Shown: one piece after another, positions 8,188 to 14,852 of the stretch
Layout of the letters: each line of letters opens with the position of its first letter
How positions within the stretch are numbered: the first letter of the stretch is position 1
DNA from: Butyrivibrio sp. INlla16
GTDB lineage: Bacteria > Bacillota > Clostridia > Lachnospirales > Lachnospiraceae
Assembly: GCF_900104155.1 (NCBI RefSeq)
Contig: NZ_FMYB01000045.1
Location: 1 to 33,364, forward strand
Reading direction: 5' to 3'
DNA: 33,364 nucleotides
Notes under the pieces: generated by a model
What the model saw: only the letters and a program-made list of their open reading frames with translations
Told to the model about the DNA's origin: nothing
Database searches by the model: none
Position numbers and translations under genes: made by a program

Positions 8188-8706
8188 ATCAAAGAACTGA
8201 CGTCCATCGTCAGTAACAGCTCTATCTGACTGAGGATACTCAAAGATTGCCTGATTATCCGCATTCTTCTCAAGATAGTCAGCAAACTTTTCAGCATGCA
8301 GCTTGGCAAGCCAGAGATTGTGCATAAGGTAATTGCCGCAGTTTTCCTCATTGGTTCCCGGAACACTGTCAAAATCCGCACAAGATTTAAACGCTCTGAG
8401 AAGAAGGTCGTGTATCTCCTTAGGCGCACGACCACCCTTTAAAATGAGATAAAATCCTGTGAGGCAACCCATCGGTCCCCAGTAGATTACTTCATTTTTC
8501 CAATCAGGGTCGTTTCGAAGATATGTTGCAATAAGATGCTCAAGTGTGTGCATTGCAGCTACATCTACAAAAGGCTCCCTATTAGGTCTTGTAACCCTTA
8601 TATCATATGTTGTAATAACATTTCCACCGATCTCATCCTGTCTGCTGATGAAAATACCGGGGACTATTTTTGTGTGATCAACTGAAAAACTCGGTATTAA
8701 ATCCAT
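8182..8706 (-). CDS. luxS: S-ribosylhomocysteine lyase (autoinducer-2 synthase)
   Basis: 174 residues. LuxS cleaves S-ribosylhomocysteine to homocysteine and DPD, the precursor of the AI-2 signal, as part of the activated methyl cycle. The metal-binding motif HTLEH is at 53-57 (His53, His57, with Glu56 as general base), the catalytic cysteine is Cys81 in GPMGC, and Cys123 in ENCGNY completes the metal site. The N-terminal SFSVDHTK and the VITTYDIR segment are standard for the family. Length is slightly above the usual 150-160 because of the C-terminal tail. GGAGG lies 7 bases before the ATG. It has its own promoter (8745-8773) and stands alone: no pfs, metE/H or cysteine genes are adjacent. 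Confidence 0.97.
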   Translation of the reverse strand: MDLIPSFSVDHTKIVPGIFISRQDEIGGNVITTYDIRVTRPNREPFVDVAAMHTLEHLIATYLRNDPDWKNEVIYWGPMGCLTGFYLILKGGRAPKEIHDLLLRAFKSCADFDSVPGTNEENCGNYLMHNLWLAKLHAEKFADYLEKNADNQAIFEYPQSDRAVTDDGRQFFDS

Positions 8707-8744
8707 TTTGTTCCTCCAAAATAATAAAAAATCGTTACGATTGA

Positions 8745-8773
8745 ATTATATGAAATTATGGTATCGGTTACAA
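8745..8773 (-). promoter_or_regulatory. Candidate sigma-A promoter of luxS
   Basis: On the minus strand, TTGTAA (8768-8773) and a consensus TATAAT (8745-8750) with 17-base spacing, about 40 bases before the luxS ATG. The match is close to consensus in both boxes and spacing. Confidence 0.65.
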
Positions 8774-8812
8774 CATATTAGTTGCCTTTTATCATTTTTC
8801 GAATAAGCATCT

Positions 8813-10090
8813 TTATTCGATATACTTATATCTTTTCATGAACTGACCTGAAATCAGGCAAAGTGATGCTCCAAATACTCCAAGTATAAACATCATAAGT
8901 GCTGCTCCCGAGCCTTTTCCTGCTCCGAAAAGAGTTGTCAGGAAAGGGTTGCTGCCGTTAAATGCCATAAACGGTTCGCAGATACTGTCCACGAAGAATC
9001 CTCCAAGGAATAATCCAATGGGAATAGTAAAAAACTGAAGCGTATTTCTGCACGCATACACTCTTCCCTGAAGTTCCACAGGAATGTTGTTACGCATGAT
9101 GACATTCTGATTTGCCGCCATAAGAGGAACAAACACCCAGCCGATAAATTGAGCGACACACCAAATAATCGGATTTCTTGTAAACGCCAAAACGAAGTTT
9201 TCTATTCCAAGAGAAAAGAGCATTGTAAGATAGATAACTCTTACTCTGTCCTTAGGTTTTGGAAGTACTGTAGGCAAAAAGCTTCCTATTACCATTGCTA
9301 TTCCGGAGCATGCCGTCACAATTCCAAGGGCATTATTCCCGGCCCGTGGAATCACAAGTGCAGGCAGTACCGCATCAAAGGCTGATGCTGTAAGATTCAC
9401 TCCCGACATAAAAAGGATTACACAGAGTATAAGCGGATTATGCTTCAGGAAGGATAATCCCTCTTTTGCGAGTACAAGTACGTTACCATCATTCTTACCG
9501 TTTCCTGAAATCTCAGGCAGTTTAATGAAGAATAAAAGTGCTGCAAACGCAATCGCAAATGTCAAAAGGTCAACAGCTATAACCAGGTCAAGGCCTGCGA
9601 GTCCATAAAGAGCTGCAGCAATCAGCGGATTCCCGATAGAGATAAGGGATCTGGATAACTGCTGTAGTCCACTGGTTTTCTGATACTCGTCCTTAGGTAT
9701 AACCAATGTATATGCCACTTCCGAGGCAGGCTGCTGAACTGTATTCATAAGTCCTGACACCATGTTTATGGCATACAGATGCCACATAGTCAGAAGATCT
9801 GTCTTATAGAGCACGAATACCAGTACCGTAGTCATGGCTGCCATCAAATCGCATACAAGCATCGTCTTCTTTTTATCAAACTTATCTGTGAGCGCCCCTG
9901 CAAAAATGCTCATGATAACGTAAGGCGCATAGGTACAGATGGTAAGCGTTGCCGTACTCAAAGCAGACCCTGTTTTTTCATAGAGCCATAAGGTCAGCGC
10001 AAAACTTGTTATAGCACTTCCAAGCTGTGACAGACTCTGTGTACTCCAAAGTATATAAAAATCACGTAATTTATTTATTCTGTTTTTCAT
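8813..10090 (-). CDS. MFS efflux transporter, macrolide-efflux (Mef)-like
   Basis: 425 residues with twelve predicted membrane helices. The N-terminus FYILWSTQSLSQLGSAITSFALTLWLYEKTGSAL and the cytoplasmic loop AGALTDKFDKKKTML between helices 2 and 3 are characteristic of the MFS_3 / Mef-like drug exporter group, which expels macrolides and other small molecules by proton antiport. The AAGGAG ribosome site, 8 bases before the ATG, lies inside a hairpin (10099-10136), and a 13-codon leader ORF sits upstream. This is the arrangement seen for inducible resistance genes in Gram-positive bacteria. The upstream XRE-AbrB gene may also regulate it. The actual substrate is not known. Confidence 0.85.
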   Translation of the reverse strand: MKNRINKLRDFYILWSTQSLSQLGSAITSFALTLWLYEKTGSALSTATLTICTYAPYVIMSIFAGALTDKFDKKKTMLVCDLMAAMTTVLVFVLYKTDLLTMWHLYAINMVSGLMNTVQQPASEVAYTLVIPKDEYQKTSGLQQLSRSLISIGNPLIAAALYGLAGLDLVIAVDLLTFAIAFAALLFFIKLPEISGNGKNDGNVLVLAKEGLSFLKHNPLILCVILFMSGVNLTASAFDAVLPALVIPRAGNNALGIVTACSGIAMVIGSFLPTVLPKPKDRVRVIYLTMLFSLGIENFVLAFTRNPIIWCVAQFIGWVFVPLMAANQNVIMRNNIPVELQGRVYACRNTLQFFTIPIGLFLGGFFVDSICEPFMAFNGSNPFLTTLFGAGKGSGAALMMFILGVFGASLCLISGQFMKRYKYIE

Positions 10091-10098
10091 TGTATTTA

Positions 10099-10136
10099 GC
10101 TCCTTTTTCTTAATCTTACTTTAGTGAAAAAGGAGC
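10099..10136 (-). promoter_or_regulatory. RNA hairpin masking the ribosome site of the MFS gene (putative attenuator)
   Basis: Perfect 11-bp inverted repeat: GCTCCTTTTTC at 10099-10109 and GAAAAAGGAGC at 10126-10136, with a 16-base loop. In the minus-strand transcript the proximal arm lies in codons 8-11 of the leader peptide, and the distal arm contains the AAGGAG ribosome site of the MFS gene. The hairpin would therefore block exporter translation unless a ribosome sits on the leader. The same CUCCUUU arm can also pair with the leader's own AAAGGAG site, which offers a competing structure. Confidence 0.7.
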
Positions 10137-10157
10137 ACCTGCACCGCAGATGACCAT
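10116..10157 (-). CDS. Leader peptide upstream of the MFS exporter (13 residues)
   Basis: The ORF reads MVICGAGAPFSLK and then TAA. It is preceded by a near-perfect ribosome site, AAGGAGG (10164-10170), 6 bases before the ATG, which is better than that of most full genes here. It ends 25 bases before the exporter ATG. Codons 8-11 (Ala-Pro-Phe-Ser) form one arm of the hairpin that hides the exporter's ribosome site. Leader peptides of this size control inducible Erm, Mef, Cat and ABC-F genes by drug-dependent ribosome stalling. That this one works the same way is inference from arrangement; the peptide sequence matches no leader I know. Confidence 0.7.
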   Translation of the reverse strand: MVICGAGAPFSLK

Positions 10158-10236
10158 AGCATGCCTCCTTTAGATTAAATATATTTTCTATAATATCAAA
10201 TGATATCAAAAATGAGGGTGAGGTGGTTTTTTGCTA

Positions 10237-10674
10237 TCAGTTCTCTGCACTGGCATCAAACATCTCCAGAGCCTTCTTCATGTTTTCTTCGAACTGCTCT
10301 GCGGGAATAATCGCCATTCCCACCTCATCGGTGAGAACGATAAGTCTCTGTCCGCCGCTAAGTCCAAACATATCCCTTACGCCTTTTGGAATAACTATCT
10401 GACCTCCGTCACTAATAGTCACAGTTCCCCATATATTCTTACCCTTGGGCGGCGGAGGAATCATTCCGATTCCGTCTTCGCTACCGGTTTTTAAAAGATT
10501 ATCAACTGTTGTCTCATAGACCTCCGCAAGGAGAGCACATTTCTCCACATCAGGAATTGTCAATCCCTTTTCCCACTTGGCATAGGCCTGCCTGGAAATC
10601 CCAATTTTTTCTGCAATCTCCTCCTGCGAATAGCCATGAATTCTTCTAAGCATAATGAGATTATCTTTTAGCAT
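10237..10674 (-). CDS. XRE helix-turn-helix regulator with a C-terminal AbrB domain
   Basis: 145 residues in two DNA-binding modules. Residues 1-60 are a Cro/CI-type helix-turn-helix (LIMLRRIHGYSQEEIAEKI, then SRQAYAKWEKG and P-D-V). After a short PPPPKGKN linker, residues 82-125 form a SpoVT/AbrB swapped-hairpin domain (GTVTISDGGQIVIPKGVRDMF). Each normally binds DNA as a dimer. The gene lies 80 bases upstream of the MFS leader peptide in the same direction with no clear terminator between, so it probably regulates itself and the exporter. A GTGATNATCAC palindrome at 10739-10749 overlaps its promoter. Confidence 0.88.
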   Translation of the reverse strand: MLKDNLIMLRRIHGYSQEEIAEKIGISRQAYAKWEKGLTIPDVEKCALLAEVYETTVDNLLKTGSEDGIGMIPPPPKGKNIWGTVTISDGGQIVIPKGVRDMFGLSGGQRLIVLTDEVGMAIIPAEQFEENMKKALEMFDASAEN

Positions 10675-10722
10675 AAATTTCCCCTCTTAAATATCTACAC
10701 GTTCAAAATCCCTACAAGCCTT

Positions 10723-10751
10723 ATGATACGCCAGAATAGTGATTATCACAA
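10723..10751 (-). promoter_or_regulatory. Candidate promoter and palindromic operator of the XRE-AbrB gene
   Basis: On the minus strand, TTGTGA (10746-10751) and TATCAT (10723-10728) are 17 bases apart, about 50 bases before the ATG. The perfect palindrome GTGATTATCAC (10739-10749) overlaps the -35 box and the start of the spacer, a natural place for autorepression by the encoded regulator. Confidence 0.45.
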
Positions 10752-10783
10752 ATCACACTGATTAGAGTCTGTTCTACACTTAT
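10751..10783 (-). repeat. 33-nt 3'-end element, copy A (after yjdF)
   Basis: First of three ungapped 33-base matches (with 11350-11382 and 25213-25245); 25 of 33 positions are identical in all three, including GTTCT[AG]CACTTAT at one edge. It begins 20 bases after the yjdF stop. Unlike the other two, this copy has no good downstream arm complementary to its variable centre and no T-run, so it may be a degenerate terminator. Confidence 0.6.
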
Positions 10784-10803
10784 TTTATATATCTAAATAA
10801 ATG

Positions 10804-11220
10804 TCAATGCCCTTTATGCTTCTCTATCTTTTTTAGCTGCTTTAATTCAAATTGCCTTTGTTTTTCCTCTTCTATTTGCTGCCTGCTTTTGATTTTTCGC
10901 GCAATCTTCATTTCCTCCCGCTGTAGTTGCAACGCTTGCTGTGATTTAGTACCAATTCCGGTGCATCTCATTTGCTTCGCAGCATCTCTCTGCCTGCGCT
11001 TTGGATTATCTTTTATCTCTTTAATTGTTGCATCTACTGCAGGGCTGAACTCAAGATCATAGTAGTGTCGTAGCACAAACTCCCATATATCATAATCCTT
11101 TGGTTCAGCACCAAATGTAACTTTACAAACAGATAGTTTTCCCTCATAAAAGCGTTCAAAAACCCCCACCCAGAAAGGATCATCGAAGTATACTGTGAGA
11201 TTCACACTGGTTCTACTCAT
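10804..11220 (-). CDS. yjdF: YjdF family protein (DUF2992)
   Basis: 138 residues matching the YjdF/DUF2992 family along its length: SVNLTVYFDDPFWVGVFERF, SVCKVTFGAEPKDYDIWEF, FSPAVDATIKEIKDNPKRRQRD and GIGTKSQQALQLQREE, then a Lys/Gln/Glu-rich helical tail likely to be a coiled coil. The family has no known biochemical function. In Bacillus subtilis and relatives the gene follows an RNA switch that responds to azaaromatic compounds, which suggests a role in handling such molecules. I could not recognise that RNA in the 110 bases upstream here. The gene sits between two copies of the 33-nt element, next to a drug-type exporter and its regulator. Confidence 0.88.
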   Translation of the reverse strand: MSRTSVNLTVYFDDPFWVGVFERFYEGKLSVCKVTFGAEPKDYDIWEFVLRHYYDLEFSPAVDATIKEIKDNPKRRQRDAAKQMRCTGIGTKSQQALQLQREEMKIARKIKSRQQIEEEKQRQFELKQLKKIEKHKGH

Positions 11221-11294
11221 CCTCTGTGACAGAGCTTCTTACTTTCATTTTTCATAGCTATATTTCTCATCCTCTCTACAAAGTCGAAGTACAT
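11217..11294 (-). CDS. Possible small ORF overlapping the yjdF start (25 residues)
   Basis: An ORF beginning MYFDFVERMRNIAM and ending KKLCHRG overlaps the yjdF start by the ATGA pattern. The frame stays open upstream without an ATG as far as the terminator at 11336. Its composition looks protein-like, so it could be a coupled leader peptide or the tail of a gene cut off at that point. The ribosome site is poor (AAGAG directly before the ATG). Weakly supported. Confidence 0.25.
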   Translation of the reverse strand: MYFDFVERMRNIAMKNESKKLCHRG

Positions 11295-11335
11295 TTCTCT
11301 TACCGGTCTATCTGAATTTATCCTATCATTTCCAT

Positions 11336-11382
11336 AAAAAAGCAGGCCCAAATACACTTATTTGAGCCTGTTCTGCACTTAT
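11336..11382 (-). terminator. Terminator of the redox operon, containing 33-nt element copy B
   Basis: On the minus strand a 12-bp stem with one G-U pair (arms at 11359-11370 and 11343-11354), a 4-base AGTG loop, and then six T (11336-11341). The 33-nt shared element occupies 11350-11382, so it supplies the upstream arm and loop. The element begins 24 bases after the TAG of the broken lipoprotein frame. Confidence 0.85.
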
Positions 11383-11406
11383 ATTTTTATATTCCGATTT
11401 TATTTC

Positions 11407-11647
11407 CTAACCAAGCTTACTATAATCTTCTTCGCTTACCGGCTCCTGCCATTCAGCAGAAGTCTCTTCGCCCGGCACTTCGATCGCAAGCTTCAGCTGT
11501 ATCTTCATCTGTGCTTTGCTCGTTTGCAACTGAATTATCCTGTTTTGCACCATCTTCTACACGGTTATCTGCGATTCCACATGCGCTAAGACTTATTACC
11601 ATAAGCGCTGTAAGAAACAGACTTAAGATTCCCACTTTTTTCTTCAT
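11407..11647 (-). pseudogene. Lipoprotein N-terminus, frameshifted and truncated
   Basis: The ATG at 11647 starts MKKKVGILSLFLTALMVISLSAC, a signal peptide with lipobox LSAC (Cys22), followed by an acidic Asn/Gln/Asp-rich linker. The frame then drifts into CDRSAGRRDFC and a TGA at 11453. Shifting by one base near 11490 restores sensible linker sequence (EVPGEETSAEWQEPVSEED) ending YSKLG and TAG at 11407. This looks like one frameshift in the linker plus loss of the whole folded domain. Lipoprotein leaders of this form often precede a flavodoxin- or cyclophilin-like domain; that would fit the operon but is a guess. The start lies 4 bases after the aldo/keto reductase stop, so it was part of that operon. 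Confidence 0.65.
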
Positions 11648-11651
11648 ATCA

Positions 11652-12494
11652 TTATGCCTTTTCAAAATCAGGTTTCCATCCTGCAAACTGGACCAGCTGC
11701 TCATCTGTCCTGTGATAATATCTCTCATTCTTATCAAGTTTAGCGATCTTTCTCATCTCTTCGTCTGTCAGCTTAAAATCGAGAATGTTGAGATTATCCT
11801 TAATATGATCCACATTCTTGCTTCCGGGGATCACCACAAATCCCATCTGTGTATGCCAGCGGAGAATGATCTGCGCAGGAGTTTTTCCGTACTTCTTTCC
11901 AAGTTCGGCAAAAACCGGCTCATTTATCAGGCTCTTATCGCCGTGTCCTAACGGATACCAGCTCATAAGCTTGATCCCATACTTATCAAGAGTCTTTCGC
12001 AGTTCCTTCTGGGTAAAATAAGGATGCGCCTCCACCTGGACAAACTGCGGTGCGATTTCCCACTTCGTCTCAAGTTCTTCGATATACTTTCCTTCAAAGT
12101 TAGAGATACCGATGCTCTTTGCCTTGCCTTCCTTATAAGCCTTCTCAAGCAGTCTGTATCCTGCGAGCCAGTTGCCGGCCGGCTGATGGATATAAAGAAG
12201 ATCTACGTAGTCTACCCCAAGGCGTTCCAGAGTCTCATCCACAGCATTTGGATTTTCATATTCACTGGGCCAGAGTTTGGTGGAAAGAAAGATCTCATCT
12301 CTCTTTACTCCGCTATCCTTCATGCCTCTTCCAACGGCCCGCTCGTTTACATATGCATTGGCAGTATCAATTAGACGATATCCCATCTTAAGTGCTTCTC
12401 TTACACTGTTCTCTGCATCGACAGGCGAAAGCATAAAGGTTCCGATCCCGACTGCGGGACATTCCAGTTTATTATTAAGTGTTACATATTCCAT
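11652..12494 (-). CDS. Aldo/keto reductase
   Basis: 280 residues from the ATG at 12494, preferred because GGAGG lies 8 bases upstream; the ATG at 12509 overlaps that site. It is a cytoplasmic NADPH-dependent carbonyl reductase with a TIM-barrel fold. The catalytic tetrad is complete: Asp43 and Tyr48 (LIDTANAY), Lys73 (LSTKLW) and His103 (YIHQPAG). The cofactor motif IPGSKNVDHIKDNL is near the C-terminus, and GISNF is the strand-6 signature. Length is normal. It is the third gene of a four-gene operon with a flavodoxin and a SnoaL-like protein, under probable control of the divergent LysR regulator. Substrate unknown; 2,5-diketogluconate-type and methylglyoxal reductases are the closest well-known members. 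Confidence 0.92.
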   Translation of the reverse strand: MEYVTLNNKLECPAVGIGTFMLSPVDAENSVREALKMGYRLIDTANAYVNERAVGRGMKDSGVKRDEIFLSTKLWPSEYENPNAVDETLERLGVDYVDLLYIHQPAGNWLAGYRLLEKAYKEGKAKSIGISNFEGKYIEELETKWEIAPQFVQVEAHPYFTQKELRKTLDKYGIKLMSWYPLGHGDKSLINEPVFAELGKKYGKTPAQIILRWHTQMGFVVIPGSKNVDHIKDNLNILDFKLTDEEMRKIAKLDKNERYYHRTDEQLVQFAGWKPDFEKA

Positions 12495-12512
12495 TGCATA
12501 ATCCTCCATTCA

Positions 12513-12884
12513 TTAATATGTTGACGCTTTTGAACTCGTCAGTTTCCATGTTCCGTTTTGTTTTCTCAAAGTAAAGGATCCTTTTAATCTCCAGCTTCCC
12601 TTTCCACCGCCATAAACTGCTGCGATCACTCTGCTGCATCCGATCATCCTTGCAGTATCACCATCTATCATGACCTCAATGCTGTCATGGTCTGCCGAAT
12701 AGTAGTTGAAGGTGCCGTTTAAAAGTCCTTTTTCAAATTCTGCTCTCGTTTGCCTTACACCTGTCATATGGCAAAGAAAATAGTCTTCTGATTGGATTGA
12801 ATGAAGCCCTTCTGCATCCTTATCTATCATGTATTTCCAATAGAGCCTGTATAATTCTCTGATCTGTTCTTCCTCATTCATCAT
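12513..12884 (-). CDS. SnoaL/DUF4440-like (NTF2 fold) protein
   Basis: 123 residues. The pattern EEQIRELYRLYWKYMIDKDAEGLHSIQSEDYFLCHMTG, then TRAEFEKGLLNGTFNYYSADHDSIEV, then a C-terminal GSWRLKGSFTLRKQNGTWKLTSSKAS is the cone-shaped NTF2-like fold as found in SnoaL_3/DUF4440 proteins. Members bind small hydrophobic ligands and some are isomerases or cyclases; no specific activity can be assigned. It lies 18 bases upstream of the aldo/keto reductase and 39 bases after the flavodoxin stop, in the same operon, a frequent combination in Lachnospiraceae. Confidence 0.8.
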   Translation of the reverse strand: MMNEEEQIRELYRLYWKYMIDKDAEGLHSIQSEDYFLCHMTGVRQTRAEFEKGLLNGTFNYYSADHDSIEVMIDGDTARMIGCSRVIAAVYGGGKGSWRLKGSFTLRKQNGTWKLTSSKASTY

Positions 12885-12923
12885 CTCATTCCCTCTGCTC
12901 AGATGGATCCTGCATCCTTCTTC

Positions 12924-13445
12924 TTAAACCAGTCCGTTTGCTGCAAACCATTTTTTTACGGCATCTTTGGAATCTGCGGCTTTTGAACCCGTGATCGCAA
13001 GACCACTCTTTACTGTTGCCCCTTTAGCACATTTCTTTATATCACTCTCACTGGAACCCATACCGCTTCCCTCATTTGTGCAAAGCGGAAGGATGATCTT
13101 TCCTGTAAAGTCATATCTCTCAAGGAAAGTTGCGACTGCCATCGGGAAGGTCCCCCAGTAGTTCGGGTAGCCAAGTACTATGGTGTCATACTCATCAATA
13201 CTATCAAGATAATTTGTAAGCTCAGGTCGTGCATTGTTCTGCTTGTCTTTCTTTGCTTCATCGATGCAGGACATGTATACCGGTGAATATGGATCCTTCA
13301 TCTCGATCTTGAATGTATCCGCGTCGATCAGCTCTTTCATAAGACCTGCAACGATCTCTGTATTTCCGACCTTTACGTATCTCATTGCTCCGCCGAAATA
13401 GTTTTCATCCGCTCTTGAAAAGAATGCAATCAATGTTTTTGCCAT
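12924..13445 (-). CDS. Flavodoxin family protein
   Basis: 173 residues with the alpha/beta flavodoxin fold. Strand 1 and the phosphate loop are LIAFFSRADENYFGG...VGNTE, an FMN loop with a long insertion that is typical of Flavodoxin_4 proteins rather than classic short flavodoxins. YDTIVLGYPNYWGTFPMAVATFLERYDFTGK is the second FMN-binding region, and LPLCTNEGSGMGSS follows. It should carry electrons or reduce quinone-like substrates in the cytoplasm. It is the first gene of the operon, with GGAGGAG 6 bases before the ATG, and is divergent from the LysR gene with a shared dyad at 13520-13537. Confidence 0.92.
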   Translation of the reverse strand: MAKTLIAFFSRADENYFGGAMRYVKVGNTEIVAGLMKELIDADTFKIEMKDPYSPVYMSCIDEAKKDKQNNARPELTNYLDSIDEYDTIVLGYPNYWGTFPMAVATFLERYDFTGKIILPLCTNEGSGMGSSESDIKKCAKGATVKSGLAITGSKAADSKDAVKKWFAANGLV

Positions 13446-13519
13446 CTTAATCTCCTCCGTTTATCTACAGGTGTTTACATTTATTTTTGTTTCTATGACT
13501 TGATTATCACGCAAAACAC

Positions 13520-13549
13520 TTGAATAATCCAATTCAAATATCCTATAAT
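13520..13549 (+). promoter_or_regulatory. LysR promoter with an overlapping dyad (likely LysR-type operator)
   Basis: TTGAAT (13520-13525) and TATAAT (13544-13549), spaced 18 bases, form a good promoter for the LysR gene. The -35 box is also the left half of a perfect dyad TTGAAT-N6-ATTCAA (13520-13537) that fits the T-N11-A rule of LysR operators. It lies midway between the two divergent genes, so one site could serve both autoregulation and activation of the flavodoxin operon. Confidence 0.55.
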
Positions 13550-13591
13550 TGATTTAATTTTTAAATAGCTGACTTTCAAGGAGATTTATCG

Positions 13592-14479
13592 ATGACAACC
13601 AAACAGATAGATTACTGCATAGAACTGGCTCATACCCTTAACTTCAGCCGGGCGGCTGAGAACACATTTGTAAGTCAGCCAACCTTTTCTTATCAGCTAA
13701 AGCTTTTGGAGGATGAGGTAGGCTTTAAGATATTTGAAAGAAACGGCAAAGGAGCCACACTCACTCCGGCCGGGGCGCAGTTCGTAACCTATCTTTCCGG
13801 TATGCGTGAGGATATGAAACGCGCCATCGAACAGGGACAGAATTTCAGTGCCAGATACAGGGACAACATAACTGTTTCCATGATGGTCAGACAAGCCATA
13901 TACTTTCTGCCCGAAGCTATCCGCATATTTGAAAAGGAGCAACCCGGTGTCCAGGTTACTCCTCTGTTTCAGTACGATAACGGTGTGGAAAGCTTTTTAA
14001 AGGATGAGTCCGACATCCTCTTTGCACTTATAGAACAGACTAAACATATCCCGGGAATCAACATCCACAAACTCTTTGATTCTGGTATCTACCTTATTAC
14101 CGATAAAAACGATCCTCTGGCTAAAAAGAACATCATCACGGATGAAGACATCTACGGACGCACCCTCATGGTAGGCGGCGGCTCTCCAAACGCTTTACGA
14201 TCCGTCCAGCAAAAACTAATCTTCTCCGGGAAGATCGAGTATTTTAACAGTCCCGATCACGACTCTACTCTTGTAAATGTCGCATCCGGCAAAGGTATCT
14301 GCCTTGCTCCCGGATTCTTAAACGACCATAGCGGACAATTTGCGTGGATCCCTTATGACTGCAGGGAATATTTTCACTGCGTCCTATGCACCCACAAGGC
14401 GGATAGTCGTGAGAGCCTTGCCTCATTTATCAAGACGCTTCAAAAGCTGTACAAAGATGCAGTGGCTTTTCCGCTTTAA
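13592..14479 (+). CDS. LysR-family transcriptional regulator
   Basis: 295 residues. Residues 1-60 are the winged helix-turn-helix (YCIELAHTLNFSRAAENTFVSQPTFSYQLKLLEDEVGFKIFERNGKG), and residues 88-290 are the periplasmic-binding-protein-like effector domain. AAGGAG lies 8 bases before the ATG. Its position divergent from the flavodoxin/aldo-keto reductase operon makes it the probable regulator of those genes, perhaps responding to a redox-active or aromatic compound. Its 3' end runs 50 bases into the antiparallel truncated GNAT frame. Confidence 0.92.
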   Translation: MTTKQIDYCIELAHTLNFSRAAENTFVSQPTFSYQLKLLEDEVGFKIFERNGKGATLTPAGAQFVTYLSGMREDMKRAIEQGQNFSARYRDNITVSMMVRQAIYFLPEAIRIFEKEQPGVQVTPLFQYDNGVESFLKDESDILFALIEQTKHIPGINIHKLFDSGIYLITDKNDPLAKKNIITDEDIYGRTLMVGGGSPNALRSVQQKLIFSGKIEYFNSPDHDSTLVNVASGKGICLAPGFLNDHSGQFAWIPYDCREYFHCVLCTHKADSRESLASFIKTLQKLYKDAVAFPL

Positions 14480-14804
14480 CTTCCAATATAATCGATGATG
14501 CATCTGTGGCAATACCTTTGTTCCAACTTGAATCATCAAACACGCAATAACTCAGCATAGCATTAGGCATATCAGTTTTATCTATGCAGTAACACCAAAT
14601 ATCCCCTACATATTTACCGTCTGCCAGAATAGTTTTCCCATAGCTGGTTGCGGTTGGAAGTAACGTTTTATGATATTCCGCTATTGCCTCCTCTACAGTA
14701 GTGGCTTTCTGTGGAAGCGTATTCTTAATTGCGGGCTTCTGGGCCTGTTCAAAGTATATACGTACTGTCTCTTCTGTGCGATCTCCCAAAACAATATTGT
14801 TCAT
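14430..14804 (-). pseudogene. GNAT acetyltransferase, C-terminally truncated
   Basis: A 124-residue frame whose first 102 or so residues look like the N-terminal two thirds of a GNAT N-acetyltransferase: IRIYFEQAQKP-type start, VEEAIAEYHKTLLP, ADGKYVGDIWCYCID and MLSYCVFDDSSWNKGIATDA, the last being the strand leading into the acetyl-CoA site. The R/Q-x-x-G-x-G/A motif and following helix, which bind acetyl-CoA, are replaced by about 20 unrelated residues read antiparallel to the end of the LysR gene. A full-length relative would be about 170 residues. Most likely inactive, cut by a recombination that joined it to the LysR gene near 14480. Confidence 0.65.
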
Positions 14805-14852
14805 ACAATAATTACTCCTGTTGAATACTTACCAAAGCCTGTACTATTTCAT

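Noticed and set aside
11221..11335. yjdF (azaaromatic) riboswitch upstream of yjdF
   Set aside because: The space is short and I see none of the extended stem structure I would expect; I cannot exclude a divergent version without a covariance-model search.
12024..12501. Plus-strand ORFs of 74-116 codons opposite the aldo/keto reductase
   Set aside because: They are antisense to a gene with a full catalytic tetrad, have no ribosome sites, and show no recognisable protein features.
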